In this document: positions 1-9,606 of the stretch, piece by piece | Layout: the number at the start of each line of letters is the position of its first letter | Position numbering within the stretch: position 1 is the first letter of the stretch | Source of the DNA: Homarus americanus | Taxonomy: Eukaryota > Arthropoda > Malacostraca > Decapoda > Nephropidae | Assembly (NCBI RefSeq): GCF_018991925.1 | Contig: NW_024735304.1 | Span: 124,001-188,000, forward strand | Length of the DNA stretch: 64,000 nt | Reading direction: 5' to 3' | The notes under the pieces: model-generated | Told to the model about the DNA's origin: nothing | The model's input: only the letters and a program-made list of their open reading frames with translations | The model's database searches: none | Made by a program: the position numbers and the translations under genes

Positions 1-100
1 AGTCACCTCAAAACTCACCAACCTAGGTTAAAATATCATTGTATCATAGCTGGATGATCGTCATACTCGATTTCGAGTGACAGCAAAGTAGTAGTAGTAG
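1..100 (+). mobile_element. 3' end of LINE copy 3 (cut by window edge)
   Basis: The first bases match the 3' end of the LINE copies at 3518-4231 and 9486-12460. The opening codons read SHLKTHQ, the end of the C-terminal zinc finger, and the shared 3' tail GATCGTCATACTCGATTTCG follows. The tail ends in a short (GTA)n run at 88-100 that passes directly into (GT)n. The 5' part lies outside the window, so its length and integrity are unknown. Confidence 0.8.
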
Positions 101-124
101 TGTGTGTGTGTGTATGTGTGTGTG
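101..124. repeat. (GT)n microsatellite
   Basis: Short (GT)n run directly following the (GTA)n tail of LINE copy 3. All three LINE copies in the window have GT at this place. Confidence 0.9.
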
Positions 125-525
125 GATGAGGTTGACTATGGAGGGGAGGCTGATGACGGTGGGTGGTTGATAATAGTGGTGGAGGTATAGGAGGTTAACG
201 ATGATGGCTGGTGTTGGTGAAAGAAATTGATGATGGCGATGGCGGCTGGTGGTGATGGTGGTAAAGTTGGTGGCTACTGGTTGCGACTTCTTTGTATTAG
301 TGGTTGGAGGAGGTTGACGGAAGCGGCTAGCGACTGGTGGTGGTGGTGGTGGTGGTGGCTACTGGTTGCGACTTCTTGGTAGTGGTGGTTGGAGGAGGTT
401 GACGGAAGCGGCTAGCGACTGGTGGTGGTGGTGGTGGTGGCTACTGGTTGCGACTTCTTGGTAGTGGTGGTTGGAGGAGGTTGATGGAAACGGCTAACGA
501 CTGCTGGTGGTGGTGGTGTTGGTGG
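125..525. repeat. GGT-rich minisatellite, 82-85 bp unit
   Basis: GGT-rich sequence. Three tandem units begin with GGCTACTGGTTGCGACTTCT at 272, 357 and 439, giving periods of 85 and 82 bp. The units differ mainly in the length of an internal (GGT)n run. Bases 125-271 are a less regular GGT/GAT lead-in. Confidence 0.85.
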
Positions 526-666
526 TGTTGCCCCAAGAGACCTAACCTCTCCCATTCGTGTATCAACTTATTAACACCCGGCTGCAGGTATGGCTCCCTT
601 CACCCCAACCTCACCGCCGCAGAACGAGTCCACAATTTCTCACATTACATCTAATTATAGTCAGAT
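526..666. other. Unassigned sequence
   Basis: Short non-repetitive stretch between the GGT minisatellite and the polypurine tract. A 68-codon frame runs through 448-654, but its first half is repeat, so I do not call a gene. Confidence 0.4.
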
Positions 667-1190
667 ATGATGACTGGATTAAGGGGAGAATGGGGAGAAG
701 GAGAGATTAAGAGAGGAGGAAAGAAGAGCTACGGAGCTAGTGGGAAAGGGAGGGAGGGAAGAGTGGGGAGAGGGGGTGTAGGAGATGGGGGAAGAAAGAG
801 GTACGGAGAGAATGAGGGAGTGGGGAGATGGGGAGGGGATTTGAAGACGGGGAAACGAGAATGGTAACTGGTAAGAGAGAGAGAGAGAGCATGGAGGGCT
901 GAAAGGAAGAAGGAAAGGGTTGAGGGAAAGAGGGTGGGAAAGGAGAAGGGATAGGAAGAAGAAGGGAAGTAGGGAGAGAATGGTGAAGAGAACGGGGAAG
1001 AAAGGGAGAGAGAAGGGAGGAAAGGAAGAAGAATTGGAAAGAAAGAAGGTTTGAGGGAGGGAGGAAGTAAGGAGGGAAGGAAGAAGAGTTTGAAGGAAGG
1101 ATGGAGGAGGGAGGGAGGATGGAAGGAAGAAGGTGTTTGAGGGAAGGAGGGAGGGATGGAGGGAGGGAGGCAGCAGGATGACAGGTACGG
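667..1190. repeat. Polypurine (GGGAGGAAGG-like) tract
   Basis: More than 500 bases of almost pure G/A on the plus strand, with GGGA, GGAAGAAG and GAGA runs and (GA)n near 874. The opposite strand is open for 182 codons only because C/T triplets give no stops; the product would be a Pro/Ser/Leu/Phe string. Tracts of this kind can form triplex DNA (known property, not tested here). Confidence 0.85.
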
Positions 1191-2426
1191 GCAGGACATA
1201 ATATCAGTAGGTGGTGGCCTGGAGGCAGGTGGGCGGGCCTGCGTGGACAAGAGACACGAGAACCACATAAAATTCACCCAATCGTGCCCTTAAGACCGTC
1301 ATAGAATTAGCTATTTGTCCCGACGGTTTAGTTACGCTCGGTGCTAATAGGCTAAACAATCCAACGTTTAAGATGTTTACATTTTTTTACTATTTCTCCG
1401 GGAACCGACATCCGTACTAATAAAATAGCAATTTGAGCGTTAAAATAATCATTAACTGATGGTTGGCACGGAGTGAAATTGGCTAGGGTGCAACTCATGT
1501 GTTTGGGCATCCTATCATTTTCGTAAAACTGCAATCATCCACAGCTGGTGCCAGCACATACCTTCCACTCACAGATTAAGCCTTGATGACCATAAAACGT
1601 GCGCATATCCACCGTCCCACTGCAAAAAAACTAAAAATTTAAAAAATATATATTTGGTCAGGGACAAGAGGGGCCCACTATAAAAATAATCTAGAGACTT
1701 TGCAATCAGCGATTCTCTGCTGACGCAGAGAGCCACATTTACCTCGGCGGGTCCGACCTGGGAAGTCGCAAATGGTGGGTCTTTCAATTCCACGAAACAT
1801 TACAATCACCGTTATTTATTTGAGAGAGATATTATTAGTTGAGAGGGGACGAACCACCAGCTTGTCTTCTTCAAGGATATTCCTCGGCAGAAACCTTTTT
1901 ACTTTTTGTATGTTTTTTACGTGAACCTTTGAATATTATTATAATTTTTTTTTCAGAGGACCTCTGATAACATGTCATCTACTCCTCTCCGCTGCACAGG
2001 AAAAACCTTTCCTACATGTTGCACTTTTTACACGCACTTATAAATATTATTATCATCTTTTTTCATAACTGGGATAATATGTGTCATCCAATCCTCTTGG
2101 TTTTCTCCTTTTTATCCCACATTGCTTTAAACATTATCATCGCGTCGCCGTGAGCAGTGTACGTCGTCCTCTGGTGCATATCATTATTATAGCTGTGAGG
2201 AGGCCGCGTTCTGATGGAAATTCACAGAAACCAGACTTTAAATTCCGGTGCGGCCCAGATGGAATTATTGGCCAAGGACCAGATACGGGTAGTAATGCCT
2301 GGGAGAAAAAAACTCGGCCTTAAAATAAAGAAGCACAGTCAGGAACGATTCGTTCTTAACCCAAACCGACTTAAAAGAAAGTTGTCATCAAATGTGATAC
2401 ACTAAGTTATAAGACACTACAATGTC
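1191..2426. other. Unassigned unique sequence, with a weak duplication
   Basis: Mixed AT-rich sequence without a recognisable gene. Segments at about 1930-1990 and 2040-2098 resemble each other (AATATTATTAT, then T-rich, then GATAA..ATGT.ATC..ATCCTC), which looks like an old tandem duplication of roughly 110 bp. The T-run ending TTTTCAG near 1957 looks like a splice acceptor, but no exon follows. Confidence 0.4.
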
Positions 2427-2795
2427 TAGCTGTTACTTAGGTGTTATCTTGGTGTTACTTGGGTGTTATCTAGGTGTTACTTGAATGTTATCTTAGTGTT
2501 ACCTTGGTGTTACTTGGGTCTTATTTAGGTGTTACTTGGGTGTTATCTAGGAGTTACTTGGGTGTTATCTAGGTATTACTTGGGCACTTTTTAGGTGTTA
2601 CTTGAATGTTATCTAAGTGTTATTTGAGTGTTATCTAGGTGTGACTTGGGAGTAATCTAGGTGTTACTTGAGTGTTATCTAGGATTCTAGGTGTTACTTG
2701 AATGTTATCTTAGTGTTTCTTGAATGTTATCTAGGTGAACCTTGAGTGTTATCTAGGTGTTAGCTGAGTATTATCTAGGTGTTACTTGGGTGTCA
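2427..2795. repeat. 22-bp minisatellite
   Basis: Tandem copies of roughly GTTACTTGGGTGTTATCTAG; GTTACTT recurs at 2432, 2454 and 2476 (period 22). About 16 degenerate units. The unit itself looks like two diverged 11-bp halves (GTGTTACTTGG and GTGTTATCTAG). Confidence 0.9.
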
Positions 2796-3424
2796 TCCTG
2801 TTTTCCATTATATACCTTATTGTATTTCATCTTGTCCTCATGTGTTTAATTAAGTCTCTATCCCACTTTACTTCGTCCATCAATCTTCTCATCTTTATTA
2901 TCTTACTGTACATCTGCCAATATATTCTTACTAACCTTCCTTCATCTTCCCTCACCTCACTAAACCTCAACAGATTTCACCTGACTTTGATGAATAACCT
3001 CACCTGTCGCGTCACTCATTACTCATTCCTATCGTCCCTCGTCATACATTAATAAACATAAATACCTGTTCAGTCTACCTCCTGTCTCCGTCAGTCTATA
3101 ATACGCCAAATCCTTTTCTTAGAGGAAGTAAGAGATACCCGATAGGTGGATGACACTTCCTTCCTCGTCTCTAAGGTGGTGGTGGTGGGTACTGCCAGGC
3201 TCAGTCAGATGGTCATTAGTTCATTCAACACCACCGTGAATCACCCAGGTCTAATGTGATTCTGGTTGTGTTGTAGAAAAAAACACTTATTATTTGAAGT
3301 GTTTCTTTGCCCCCAGGTCATCATGGTCTTACACAGTTTTACTTTCTTTCGTAAAAATGAACACCTAACTTTTTCTTCAGACTTTTATGCTGAAATTGCT
3401 GTACGTTGTCTTTCTTCATCTCTC
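2796..3424. other. Unassigned AT-rich sequence
   Basis: No gene, RNA or repeat recognised, apart from a short (GGT)n at about 3177-3190. An 88-codon frame at 2786-3052 is hydrophobic and of low complexity and starts inside the repeat; not called. Confidence 0.4.
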
Positions 3425-3474
3425 TCTTCCCCTGTCTGCCTGCTTGCCGATCTATCTATCTATCTGTCTGTCTT

Positions 3475-3517
<43 letters not shown>
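3425..3517. repeat. Compound microsatellite ending in (GT)n
   Basis: TCTC- and CTGC-rich sequence, then (TATC)n and (TGTC)n at about 3450-3473, then (GT)n at 3477-3517. The (GT)n abuts the 5' breakpoint of LINE copy 2. Confidence 0.9.
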
Positions 3518-3518
<1 letters not shown>

Positions 3519-4230
3519 AGCTGTAGGGAGCTCAAATGATCTACAAAGCTGCACGTATATCGAGCAGTGGTCCTCCCCACCCTGCTATATGGCAGTGAGA
3601 CATGGGTCACATACAGGAGGCACCTCAAGGCACTTCAAAACTTTCACCAACGTAGTCTACATTACATCCTCCGAGTTCGCTGGGAAGACAAGTAAACAAA
3701 TGCCAGTACTCTCGCTGACACCAACTGTAGGGGCATCGAGGCTACCATTATCCATGAACAACTACGCTGGACTAGCCATGTTACCCACATGGGTGACAGT
3801 ACACTGCCAAAGCAGCTACTTTACAGTCGCCTAATGAATAGTAAACGTTACACTGGCGGGCGACTGAAAAGGTATAAGGATAATCTTTTGACAAAACTGA
3901 AAAAAATGTCAAATCGATCCCCTCACCTGGGAGACGATTATTCCACACCGTAACGCTTGGATGAGCACCAAACAGGAAGGTGTAAATACTTTGAGTTAGC
4001 CCAGACTGCATACCAGGGCAGACGAGCGCCAAAGCCGGAAAGACGCTGCCTCCGCCCCTCCCGCACTAGATGTAACCCTCCATACGTGCAACATCTGTGG
4101 ACGGCACTGTTGATCCCGTATCGGCCTCTGTAGTCACCTCAGAACTCACAAATGAAGGTGACATCCTTAATAACTCATATCATTGTATCACAGCTGGATG
4201 ATCGTCATACTCGATTCCGATTGACATGAG

Positions 4231-4231
<1 letters not shown>
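3518..4231 (+). mobile_element. LINE copy 2, 5'-truncated
   Basis: Matches the last ~235 codons and 3' tail of the LINE on the minus strand at 9.5-13.4 kb. The first shared sequence is TCAGCTGTAG, and the frame then reads LPTLLYGSETWVTYRRHLKA, where the other copy has LPTLLYDSESWVTYRRHLKA. The C-terminal C2H2 finger at 4087-4149 keeps C-x2-C and H-x3-H with 12 residues between, but has an in-frame TGA at 4111-4113. A TAA (near 3690) and frame changes further show it is dead. It is bounded by (GT)n on both sides, which is either the target site or, on the 3' side, a GT tail. Confidence 0.88.
3560..4155 (+). pseudogene. C-terminal fragment of LINE ORF2 (post-RT domain and C2H2 finger)
   Basis: Remnant of the region downstream of the reverse transcriptase core. 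Recognisable blocks are LPTLLYGSETWVTYRRHLKA, FHQRSLHYILRVRWEDK, a WTSHVTHMGDSTLPKQLLYS block and a basic stretch before the zinc finger. In intact relatives the finger follows a Lys/Arg-rich linker and is presumed to bind nucleic acid (inference). Premature stops and at least one frame shift mean no functional product. Its reading H-T-C-N-I-C-G-R shows that the finger of LINE copy 1 has lost its second cysteine. Confidence 0.8.
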
Positions 4232-4280
<49 letters not shown>

Positions 4281-4296
4281 GTGTGTGTGTGTGTGT
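4232..4296. repeat. (GT)n microsatellite
   Basis: (GT)n with one GC interruption, directly after the 3' end of LINE copy 2. Confidence 0.95.
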
Positions 4297-4689
4297 TAAC
4301 ATGTTCATAACACTTACTCAGACACGACTCCCCCCTCACAATGATCCTGAAGAAATCGCAACGTCTCACCGTTCTTTTCCATATACAAAACTCTCCTTCC
4401 TCTTACTACATCTAGGCAACGTTTCAAGCATCGGGCACTAACAGCAGATTCTATTTTACACACCCACACAACAACAAGCCGTCTTCTGGTTCACAAGACA
4501 CAAGGGGAGTAAGTATATGAAGATTAGCCACCCCAGATTACATCAAATTAAAAATAAACACCCCAACCCTATCCTAACCTAACCTAATCCCCTCAGGTAG
4601 CATTAGTGTGTTTAATCTTCAAGTAAAATAAGCTGAAGCGGTTAAACTTTATGTGACCTAAGGAAATTTCCGGAGGGGATATAGAATAC
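4297..4689. other. Unassigned sequence with short CCTAA run
   Basis: Nothing gene-like. Bases 4561-4593 hold a degenerate CCTAA/AACCT run, the arthropod telomere-type unit, read as CCTAA on this strand. Confidence 0.5.
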
Positions 4690-4900
4690 TAATAATGGTT
4701 GCCCCTCGTGTAACGAGGATGGCCGGCCGCGAATTTTTTTTTCCTGAGGGCTTCCGTCATCTAGAACAAGCGGCAGAGTAGCAGTGTTTGAAGCGTGGCA
4801 CCACTGTACACTCCATAAGAAAGAGAGAATAAGAAACGATCATTCGTGCTTGGCTTAATATTTCATATCCTACCGCAATAGATACTAATACAAAAAATAA

Positions 4901-4925
4901 TAACCTAACCTAACCTAACCTAACC
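4901..4925. repeat. Interstitial CCTAA (TTAGG) run
   Basis: Five tandem AACCT units on the plus strand, immediately 3' (minus-strand sense) of the tRNA-like segment. They could be a simple-repeat SINE tail or a telomere-type insertion. Confidence 0.85.
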
Positions 4926-5001
4926 AGCACGGCCAAGATAGAACGAATTCTTGCTGTTGGCGGAGGGTGCCGACTCAGCCATTGCGCCACCAGCTGATTG
5001 T
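4926..5001 (-). other. tRNA-like segment inside the TIR element
   Basis: On the minus strand this reads as a degenerate tRNA-like head. It has an exact A-box match (TGGCGCAATGG) and a weak B box (AATTCGTTCTA) flanked by pairing CAAGA and TCTTG. It lies between the right TIR arm and the TTAGG run. It may be a captured SINE or the SINE head itself; it is too degenerate for a working tRNA. Confidence 0.5.
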
Positions 5002-5408
5002 ACAATGGTGCCGCGCTTCAAACACTGTGATGGTGCTGCTTGTTTTAGATGACGGAAACCCTCAGGGAAAAAACAATCGCTGGCCGGCCCAAGGGCCACC
5101 TAGGCGTGAATTTAAGGTGTAGAAGCTGTCGCCAACACAACAACCACACCCTAAGTAAACGAGTTGCATGACCCAGTGTCGAGGAATAGTCCGAGAAGAC
5201 CGGACAACTCGCCAACTGCACTGGCTAACTATTATCCTGGAGTACGATCCGCAAATCGATTAACATCCAGGTTCCCAATTACTGCTGGGTAGACAGAGGC
5301 AAATGGCGTAAAGAAACTTGCCCATAGTTTCACCCTGCCCGAGGAACGAACTCGGGTCCGTTCGCTTCCGAGGTGAGCATGCTGACCATTACACCACAGG
5401 TAGCCACA

Positions 5409-5559
5409 TATATAGATTACTGTACAGGTACTGGCGGCGTCACCATATTGGTCATCACAGTTGCGAACACTTTCCTCTACTACTGTGAGAGAAATATGAC
5501 ACTACTAATACTTGACCTCCATTACCAGTGTCAATAAGGCTCCTGTCCTAACAAGCCTC
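5409..5559. other. Unassigned sequence
   Basis: Short plain stretch after the SINE; nothing recognised. Confidence 0.4.
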
Positions 5560-5825
5560 AACCTTTCCAATAATATCCATTAAATTTTGGTCTCATTAGG
5601 ACTAGGATCTATTAGGATTGAATCCCATTAAGTATTGGGCCCATTAGGGATGAAGCACATTAGGATTGGGCCCATTATGATTAATGCCCAGATGGACTGA
5701 AGTTAATTAGAAATAAAGCTCATTTAAACAAGAGCCCATTACGTTTGCATCCCATTAGAAGTTGGACCCATTAGGAATAGAGAACATTACGAATGGGATT
5801 CATGAGTATAAAAATCCATCAAATT
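5560..5825. repeat. Degenerate CCCATTAGGATTGGG repeat, locus 1
   Basis: About a dozen imperfect ~19-22-bp units built on GGGCCCATTAGGATTGGG-like sequence (CCCATTAAG, CCCATTAGGG, CCCATTATGA). A closely similar degenerate repeat lies at 60360-60615. Confidence 0.75.
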
Positions 5826-5828
5826 AGA

Positions 5829-5935
5829 GTGCCGTGGTGGAGTGGATACAGCGCTCACCTCCTGTCCCACGGGTCGTTGGTTTGCACCCATGGTACTCCT
5901 AGTCAATGCCGACCACACTGCCTCCAACAGGTATT
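5829..5935 (+). mobile_element. tRNA-derived SINE head
   Basis: Plus-strand tRNA-like sequence with a perfect A box (TGGTGGAGTGG) right after AGTGCCG, which pairs with downstream TGGTACT over seven positions (two G.U pairs) as an acceptor stem would. The B-box-like GGTTTGCACCC has one key change (TTCG to TTTG), and the T-arm is short. A body of about 40-60 bases follows without a clear end. Probably a degenerate SINE, unlike the SINE at 4.7-5.4 kb. Confidence 0.6.
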
Positions 5936-6783
5936 TCTTGTAACCATTAATGTAGAAAAAAACTTCTAATTAACTAAACGTAATTTACCTAAAGACTTTT
6001 CCTTCACGATTTTTTTTTATCAAGAACAACAAGACATTATCAGTAAGGTTGTAAATGAAAAATAACTCAGAAGATTTAAAAGCCTAATGCGTAAATTCAT
6101 GCAAATACTCTAATACCTAATTTACATATTATTTAAATCACTTCACCCCCCTAAAAAAAGATAAAAAAGTAAAATATCTAAGGAAGAGGCGAAGAAAATC
6201 TGACCAGTAATCCGATTAGGCGAACGGGGATATTTCTTCATTTATTTTTTAAATATACTGTACAAAGAGGCGGTGGGGGGAGGGGGGAAGTTGTTGGTGG
6301 AGGGGATAGTGGGGGTAAGGTCCTGTTTGTATCAACATTACACATACACTAATTCAGTTATTATTAGCTGCATTATAACTATCATTAGTAGTAGCAATAG
6401 TAGTATTATCACTCGTATTAACATTATTATCATCACCATTAATACTCTTACTATTAATTAAAGGCAAACTTTAAATTGTTTTAATCACAGTACAACAACT
6501 CATCACTCATTGTAAACAAAATAAATATCTTGTCTACATTGATGGTCATACCTGTATGTGTAGACGAGATCATAAACAACAAACAAACAAACAAATCTCC
6601 GGATGAGAGTTGTCATCATGGGCTTCCGTTGTGGAAATATTTTTATTATTATTTTTTTCGGGTTGACAGTAATATATGACAAGCTTAGAAAGTAATTATT
6701 TCAATGGCTGGGTCGATGGGCGTTGAAAAACTGTATTTATTTGGTTATCGTTTTATTAATTGTTTTAGGCAAAAGGGAAAGAG

Positions 6784-6785
<2 letters not shown>
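5936..6785. other. Unassigned AT-rich sequence
   Basis: AT-rich, with a G-run near 6275-6300 and an (ATT/AGT)-rich degenerate trinucleotide patch at about 6355-6455. No gene recognised. Confidence 0.4.
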
Positions 6786-6827
<42 letters not shown>

Positions 6828-6875
6828 TATGTATGTATGTATGTATGTTTTTGTTCATATATATAAATATATATA

Positions 6876-6911
<36 letters not shown>

Positions 6912-6957
6912 TGTATGTATGTATGTATGTATGAATGTATGTATGTATGTATGTATA
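6786..6957. repeat. Compound (GA)n-(GTAT)n-(AT)n-(GTAT)n microsatellite
   Basis: (GA)n 6787-6825, (GTAT)n 6826-6848, (AT)n about 6857-6884, (GTAT)n to 6957 with one ATGA interruption. Open frames through it encode only repeats such as MYVC. Confidence 0.95.
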
Positions 6958-7084
6958 CTTGTTACCACGTGCACATGCTGTTGTCACTATCAACATACAG
7001 TGAACAAGGCCGGAGACTTCACCATTAACAAATGAAAAGAAGGAAATTATCTGCCCCTCCATTTTTTACTCATGTGATGTACAA
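6958..7084. other. Unassigned sequence
   Basis: Short plain stretch; nothing recognised. Confidence 0.4.
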
Positions 7085-7475
7085 GAGCCACTTGACCTCG
7101 AGGTGAGTTGAGGGGAAGGGGGGGAGGACATGTAGAGAAGAGTGGAAGAGGAGGGGAGGGGGGACAGAGAAGGGAGGGAAGAGGAAAGGAGAGAAGAGGA
7201 GGAGGAAGAAGGGAAGGAGTAGGTGGGGGGGATGAAGAGTAGAAGGAGATGGTAAGAGAGCAGAGGGCAAGGGGAGGGAGGCTGACAAAGGGGGATAAAG
7301 GATAGGGATGAATGGAGGAGGAAGAAGGCAAAGGGAAGGGGAAAGAGCAAGGGGATGGAAGAGGAAGTCGAGGGCAGGGGAAGGAGAGGAAAGGAGCAAA
7401 CAATGGGGAAGGGGAAGAAACAAAGAGAGGGGAATGGAATGGGGACTAAGATAAGAAGAGGGGAGGGGAGGTTAG
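7085..7475. repeat. Polypurine tract
   Basis: About 390 bases dominated by GGGGA, GGAAG and GAGGA on the plus strand. The minus strand is open in three frames as Ser/Pro/Leu strings, an effect of composition. Confidence 0.85.
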
Positions 7476-7543
7476 CACTATCATCCCAGCTTCGCCTATA
7501 ATTTTTGGAGACTGGATTCACCCTCCTGATGCAGGGTTATGAG

Positions 7544-7544
<1 letters not shown>

Positions 7545-7593
<49 letters not shown>

Positions 7594-7601
7594 GTGTGTG
7601 T
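7545..7601. repeat. (GT)n microsatellite
   Basis: (GT)n with one GC step. No LINE sequence abuts it. Confidence 0.95.
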
Positions 7602-8584
7602 TTTGCATGTTAGTACTGGGTAAGTGAGTAATTGTGTGTAAGCTAAGTTTGTGCGTGTGTACTAGTTCTGTTTAAGTATGTGCATAAATCTCTTGGTTAT
7701 GTGCGTCTGTGTGTGTATTGCCTTTACAATGTGTAAATTTTTGTATGTTTTATCAAATTAGATTTCACTTTTAAATTACAAATGTGTGTAGCTGCTTGAG
7801 GCTTGACGTACAGTTTCGGTCCAGGAGCGTGGGGATAGTTATCCAACTTCCTTGCTTTCAGTTTATCAGTTCCTAAAATATTTAAGAGCAAAAACTGGAA
7901 ATGAGGTGTTTAAATGTAAGTAGATGTAATCAAACAGACAAAAAGAGAATGGTTAAAAGTACGATTATTGGAAGGAAACTTTGATGTGTTGATTTGGTAC
8001 AAAATATACAGAAGATGGGGTGTACAGAATAGAAATGCTCGGGACAGGTGAGGGGAGTAAAGTCAAGAGTGTCTGATGAGTGAGTGAAGGTGTGGTACAA
8101 GTAAGAGTAATAGAAATTGACTAAATTGGTAAATAATGATACGAGATGCAAATGGGAGATGAGTCAAATATGTTTGCAGGAGAAGCTGCTTTACAGTAAT
8201 TGGTAATTTAAAATAACATGTTAGTGAATGAATGTGGATGAATGTGTAGGACGAGAATGTTGATGGTGAATGGAACCAATTATGATGAAAGTAAGTGGAG
8301 AGGAGAGCCATCAATAAGAAATGTTAATGTGGATGAAATAAAATAGGGGAAGTAGCACAATGAAAGAAAGTACTGAAGTACAGTATGAACCGCACACCAA
8401 AAAATGTATTATATAGGACAAGGGTGTAGATGTACAGAGGAAGTGTTGTTTTAAAATTATTTTCTGTGTGTGAACCTGGTCTTGAGATATGACACCATAA
8501 CAGAAGTGACAAATGACGAGTTTGAGACTAATGTGTACGATGAACAGAACATGAGAAGAGGAAACACGGGAACTTAGAAATGAA
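7602..8584. other. Unassigned sequence
   Basis: AT-rich, with many GTGTG and AATG words at its left end. Minus-strand frames of 62-95 codons at 7930-8598 are Leu/Phe/Ser/His-rich and match nothing I know. Not called as genes. Confidence 0.4.
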
Positions 8585-8627
8585 ACACACACACACACTC
8601 ATATATATATATATATATATATATATA
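8585..8627. repeat. (CA)n-(AT)n microsatellite
   Basis: (CA)n 8585-8598 followed by (AT)n 8601-8627. Confidence 0.95.
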
Positions 8628-8978
8628 ACGGTTTAAAACACACCCGAGGTGTTGCAAATATCACCCCACATTTTATGGTGTGGGAATTTTCGAGGATTGA
8701 ATTAAATCATGTATTAATATGCTATTTATCGAAATATATTAATTAATCCACAGTCCATTATGCTACTAAAGTTAACTGGCTGTCATGAATATTAAAACAG
8801 CAGTCAGTGATTAACGCCAGCAGCAGCAGGTGAGCGGCGGTCAGTGTGGTGGCACACACTCTTGTTCTTATTACATTATCATTACTGTGTAGTCATGTTG
8901 GGTGCTTATGAGAAGGAAATTGTTAACTAAAATAATCTTCTGAGGATTTTTTTTATTACTCACTTAAGCAAAATGTCG
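8628..8978. other. Unassigned sequence
   Basis: AT-rich single-copy-looking DNA with a short CAGCAGCAGGTGAG patch near 8819. Nothing recognised. Confidence 0.4.
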
Positions 8979-9051
8979 TACCAAACTGTATGTATGGATG
9001 TATGTATGGATGTATGTATGTATGTATGTATGTATGTATGTATGTATGTAT
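8979..9051. repeat. (GTAT)n microsatellite
   Basis: (GTAT)n with GGAT interruptions at its left end. Confidence 0.95.
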
Positions 9052-9382
9052 TAACATCACAGGAAGTGTATCAATAATTACCTTTTCCTCCGGCTAATTA
9101 GAGAATTATTCTTACACGTGTGGGATTCAACCGGTCACTCTCTCGTTGGTTTTGTATTTTTAATGGATTATATATTCATTTCCCTTGATATCAGTCGTCT
9201 AGTGGAACTTGTGAGTTTTATGCGTCTGGTTATAAATATGGTGGCCGCCGCAGATTACCTCTGATGAGTAAATTAGAGAAAAGATTGAAATAATTCGCAG
9301 CTCAATATGAGGACCACATATTTTTCTCATCTAGATTAGAATAAAACTTGTGTGATGGACCATATTAATATACTCATACTCA
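9052..9382. other. Unassigned sequence
   Basis: Plain AT-rich DNA. ATGGTGGCCGCCGC at about 9239 resembles the reverse of a YY1/Pho site; unsupported as a promoter. Confidence 0.35.
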
Positions 9383-9485
9383 TACACACACTCACACACA
9401 CATACAAACACAGTCACACACACACACACATACACACACACACACATACACGCACACACAGGCACATACAGTACACACACACACT
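9383..9485. repeat. (CA)n imperfect microsatellite
   Basis: (CA)n with TA and GC interruptions. In the sense of the adjacent minus-strand LINE this is (GT)n directly after its 3' tail. Confidence 0.95.
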
Positions 9486-9540
9486 GCTACTATTACTACT
9501 TTCCTGTCACTCGGAATCGAGTATGACGATGTCACCTTTG

Positions 9541-9606
9541 TTAGTGATCTCTGAGGTGACTAGAGAGGCCGATACGGGGACGGCAGGGTCGTCCAAAGAT
9601 GTTGCA
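9541..9606 (-). other. Degenerate C2H2 zinc finger of LINE ORF2
   Basis: The minus strand reads H-T-C-N-I-F-G-R-P-C, then SHLRDH and a TAA stop at 9541-9543. In copy 2 the same place has C-N-I-C. The spacing C-x2-C-x12-H-x3-H is canonical, so the Phe here destroys a zinc ligand. Confidence 0.8.

Larger units (their letters stand above)
4720..5089. mobile_element. 352-bp TIR element (4729-5080) with 9-bp target duplication
   Basis: Two 82-base arms, 4729-4810 and 4999-5080, are inverted repeats of each other; aligned by eye without gaps they agree at 69 of 82 positions. Both ends start GCGA. The insert is bracketed by TGGCCGGCC at 4720-4728 and 5081-5089. The second SINE copy at 48.5 kb has this 9-mer once, so it shows the empty site. 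No transposase is encoded, so this is a non-autonomous element. Long TIRs with a 9-bp duplication suggest the Mutator-like group; hAT (8 bp) cannot be excluded because the last base may be shared by chance. Confidence 0.85.
4690..5408 (-). mobile_element. tRNA-derived SINE, copy A (interrupted)
   Basis: On the minus strand the element starts with a tRNA-like head at 5331-5403. Its A box TGGTGTAATGG fits the consensus TRGYNNARNGG, and it has a B-box-like AGTTCGTTCC inside a perfect T-arm (CCGAG, 7-nt loop, CTCGG). The body then runs leftward to about 4690. Bases 5081-5340 are closely similar, nearly base for base, to 48532-48790. Bases 4690-4728 resemble the continuation at about 48500-48540, so 4729-5080 is a later insertion. 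SINEs of this type use LINE enzymes for movement (known in general; the partner here is not known). Confidence 0.82.

Noticed and set aside
1945..1960. Splice acceptor (T-run then CAG)
   Set aside because: No open exon follows, and T-runs ending in CAG are common in AT-rich DNA.
4045..4155. Host C2H2 zinc-finger gene
   Set aside because: The finger is the C-terminal module of the LINE frame; the same finger lies at the end of the other LINE copies.
5331..5403. Functional tRNA gene
   Set aside because: The T-arm is good, but the acceptor has mismatches and the sequence continues into a repeated SINE body; the second copy lacks the head altogether.
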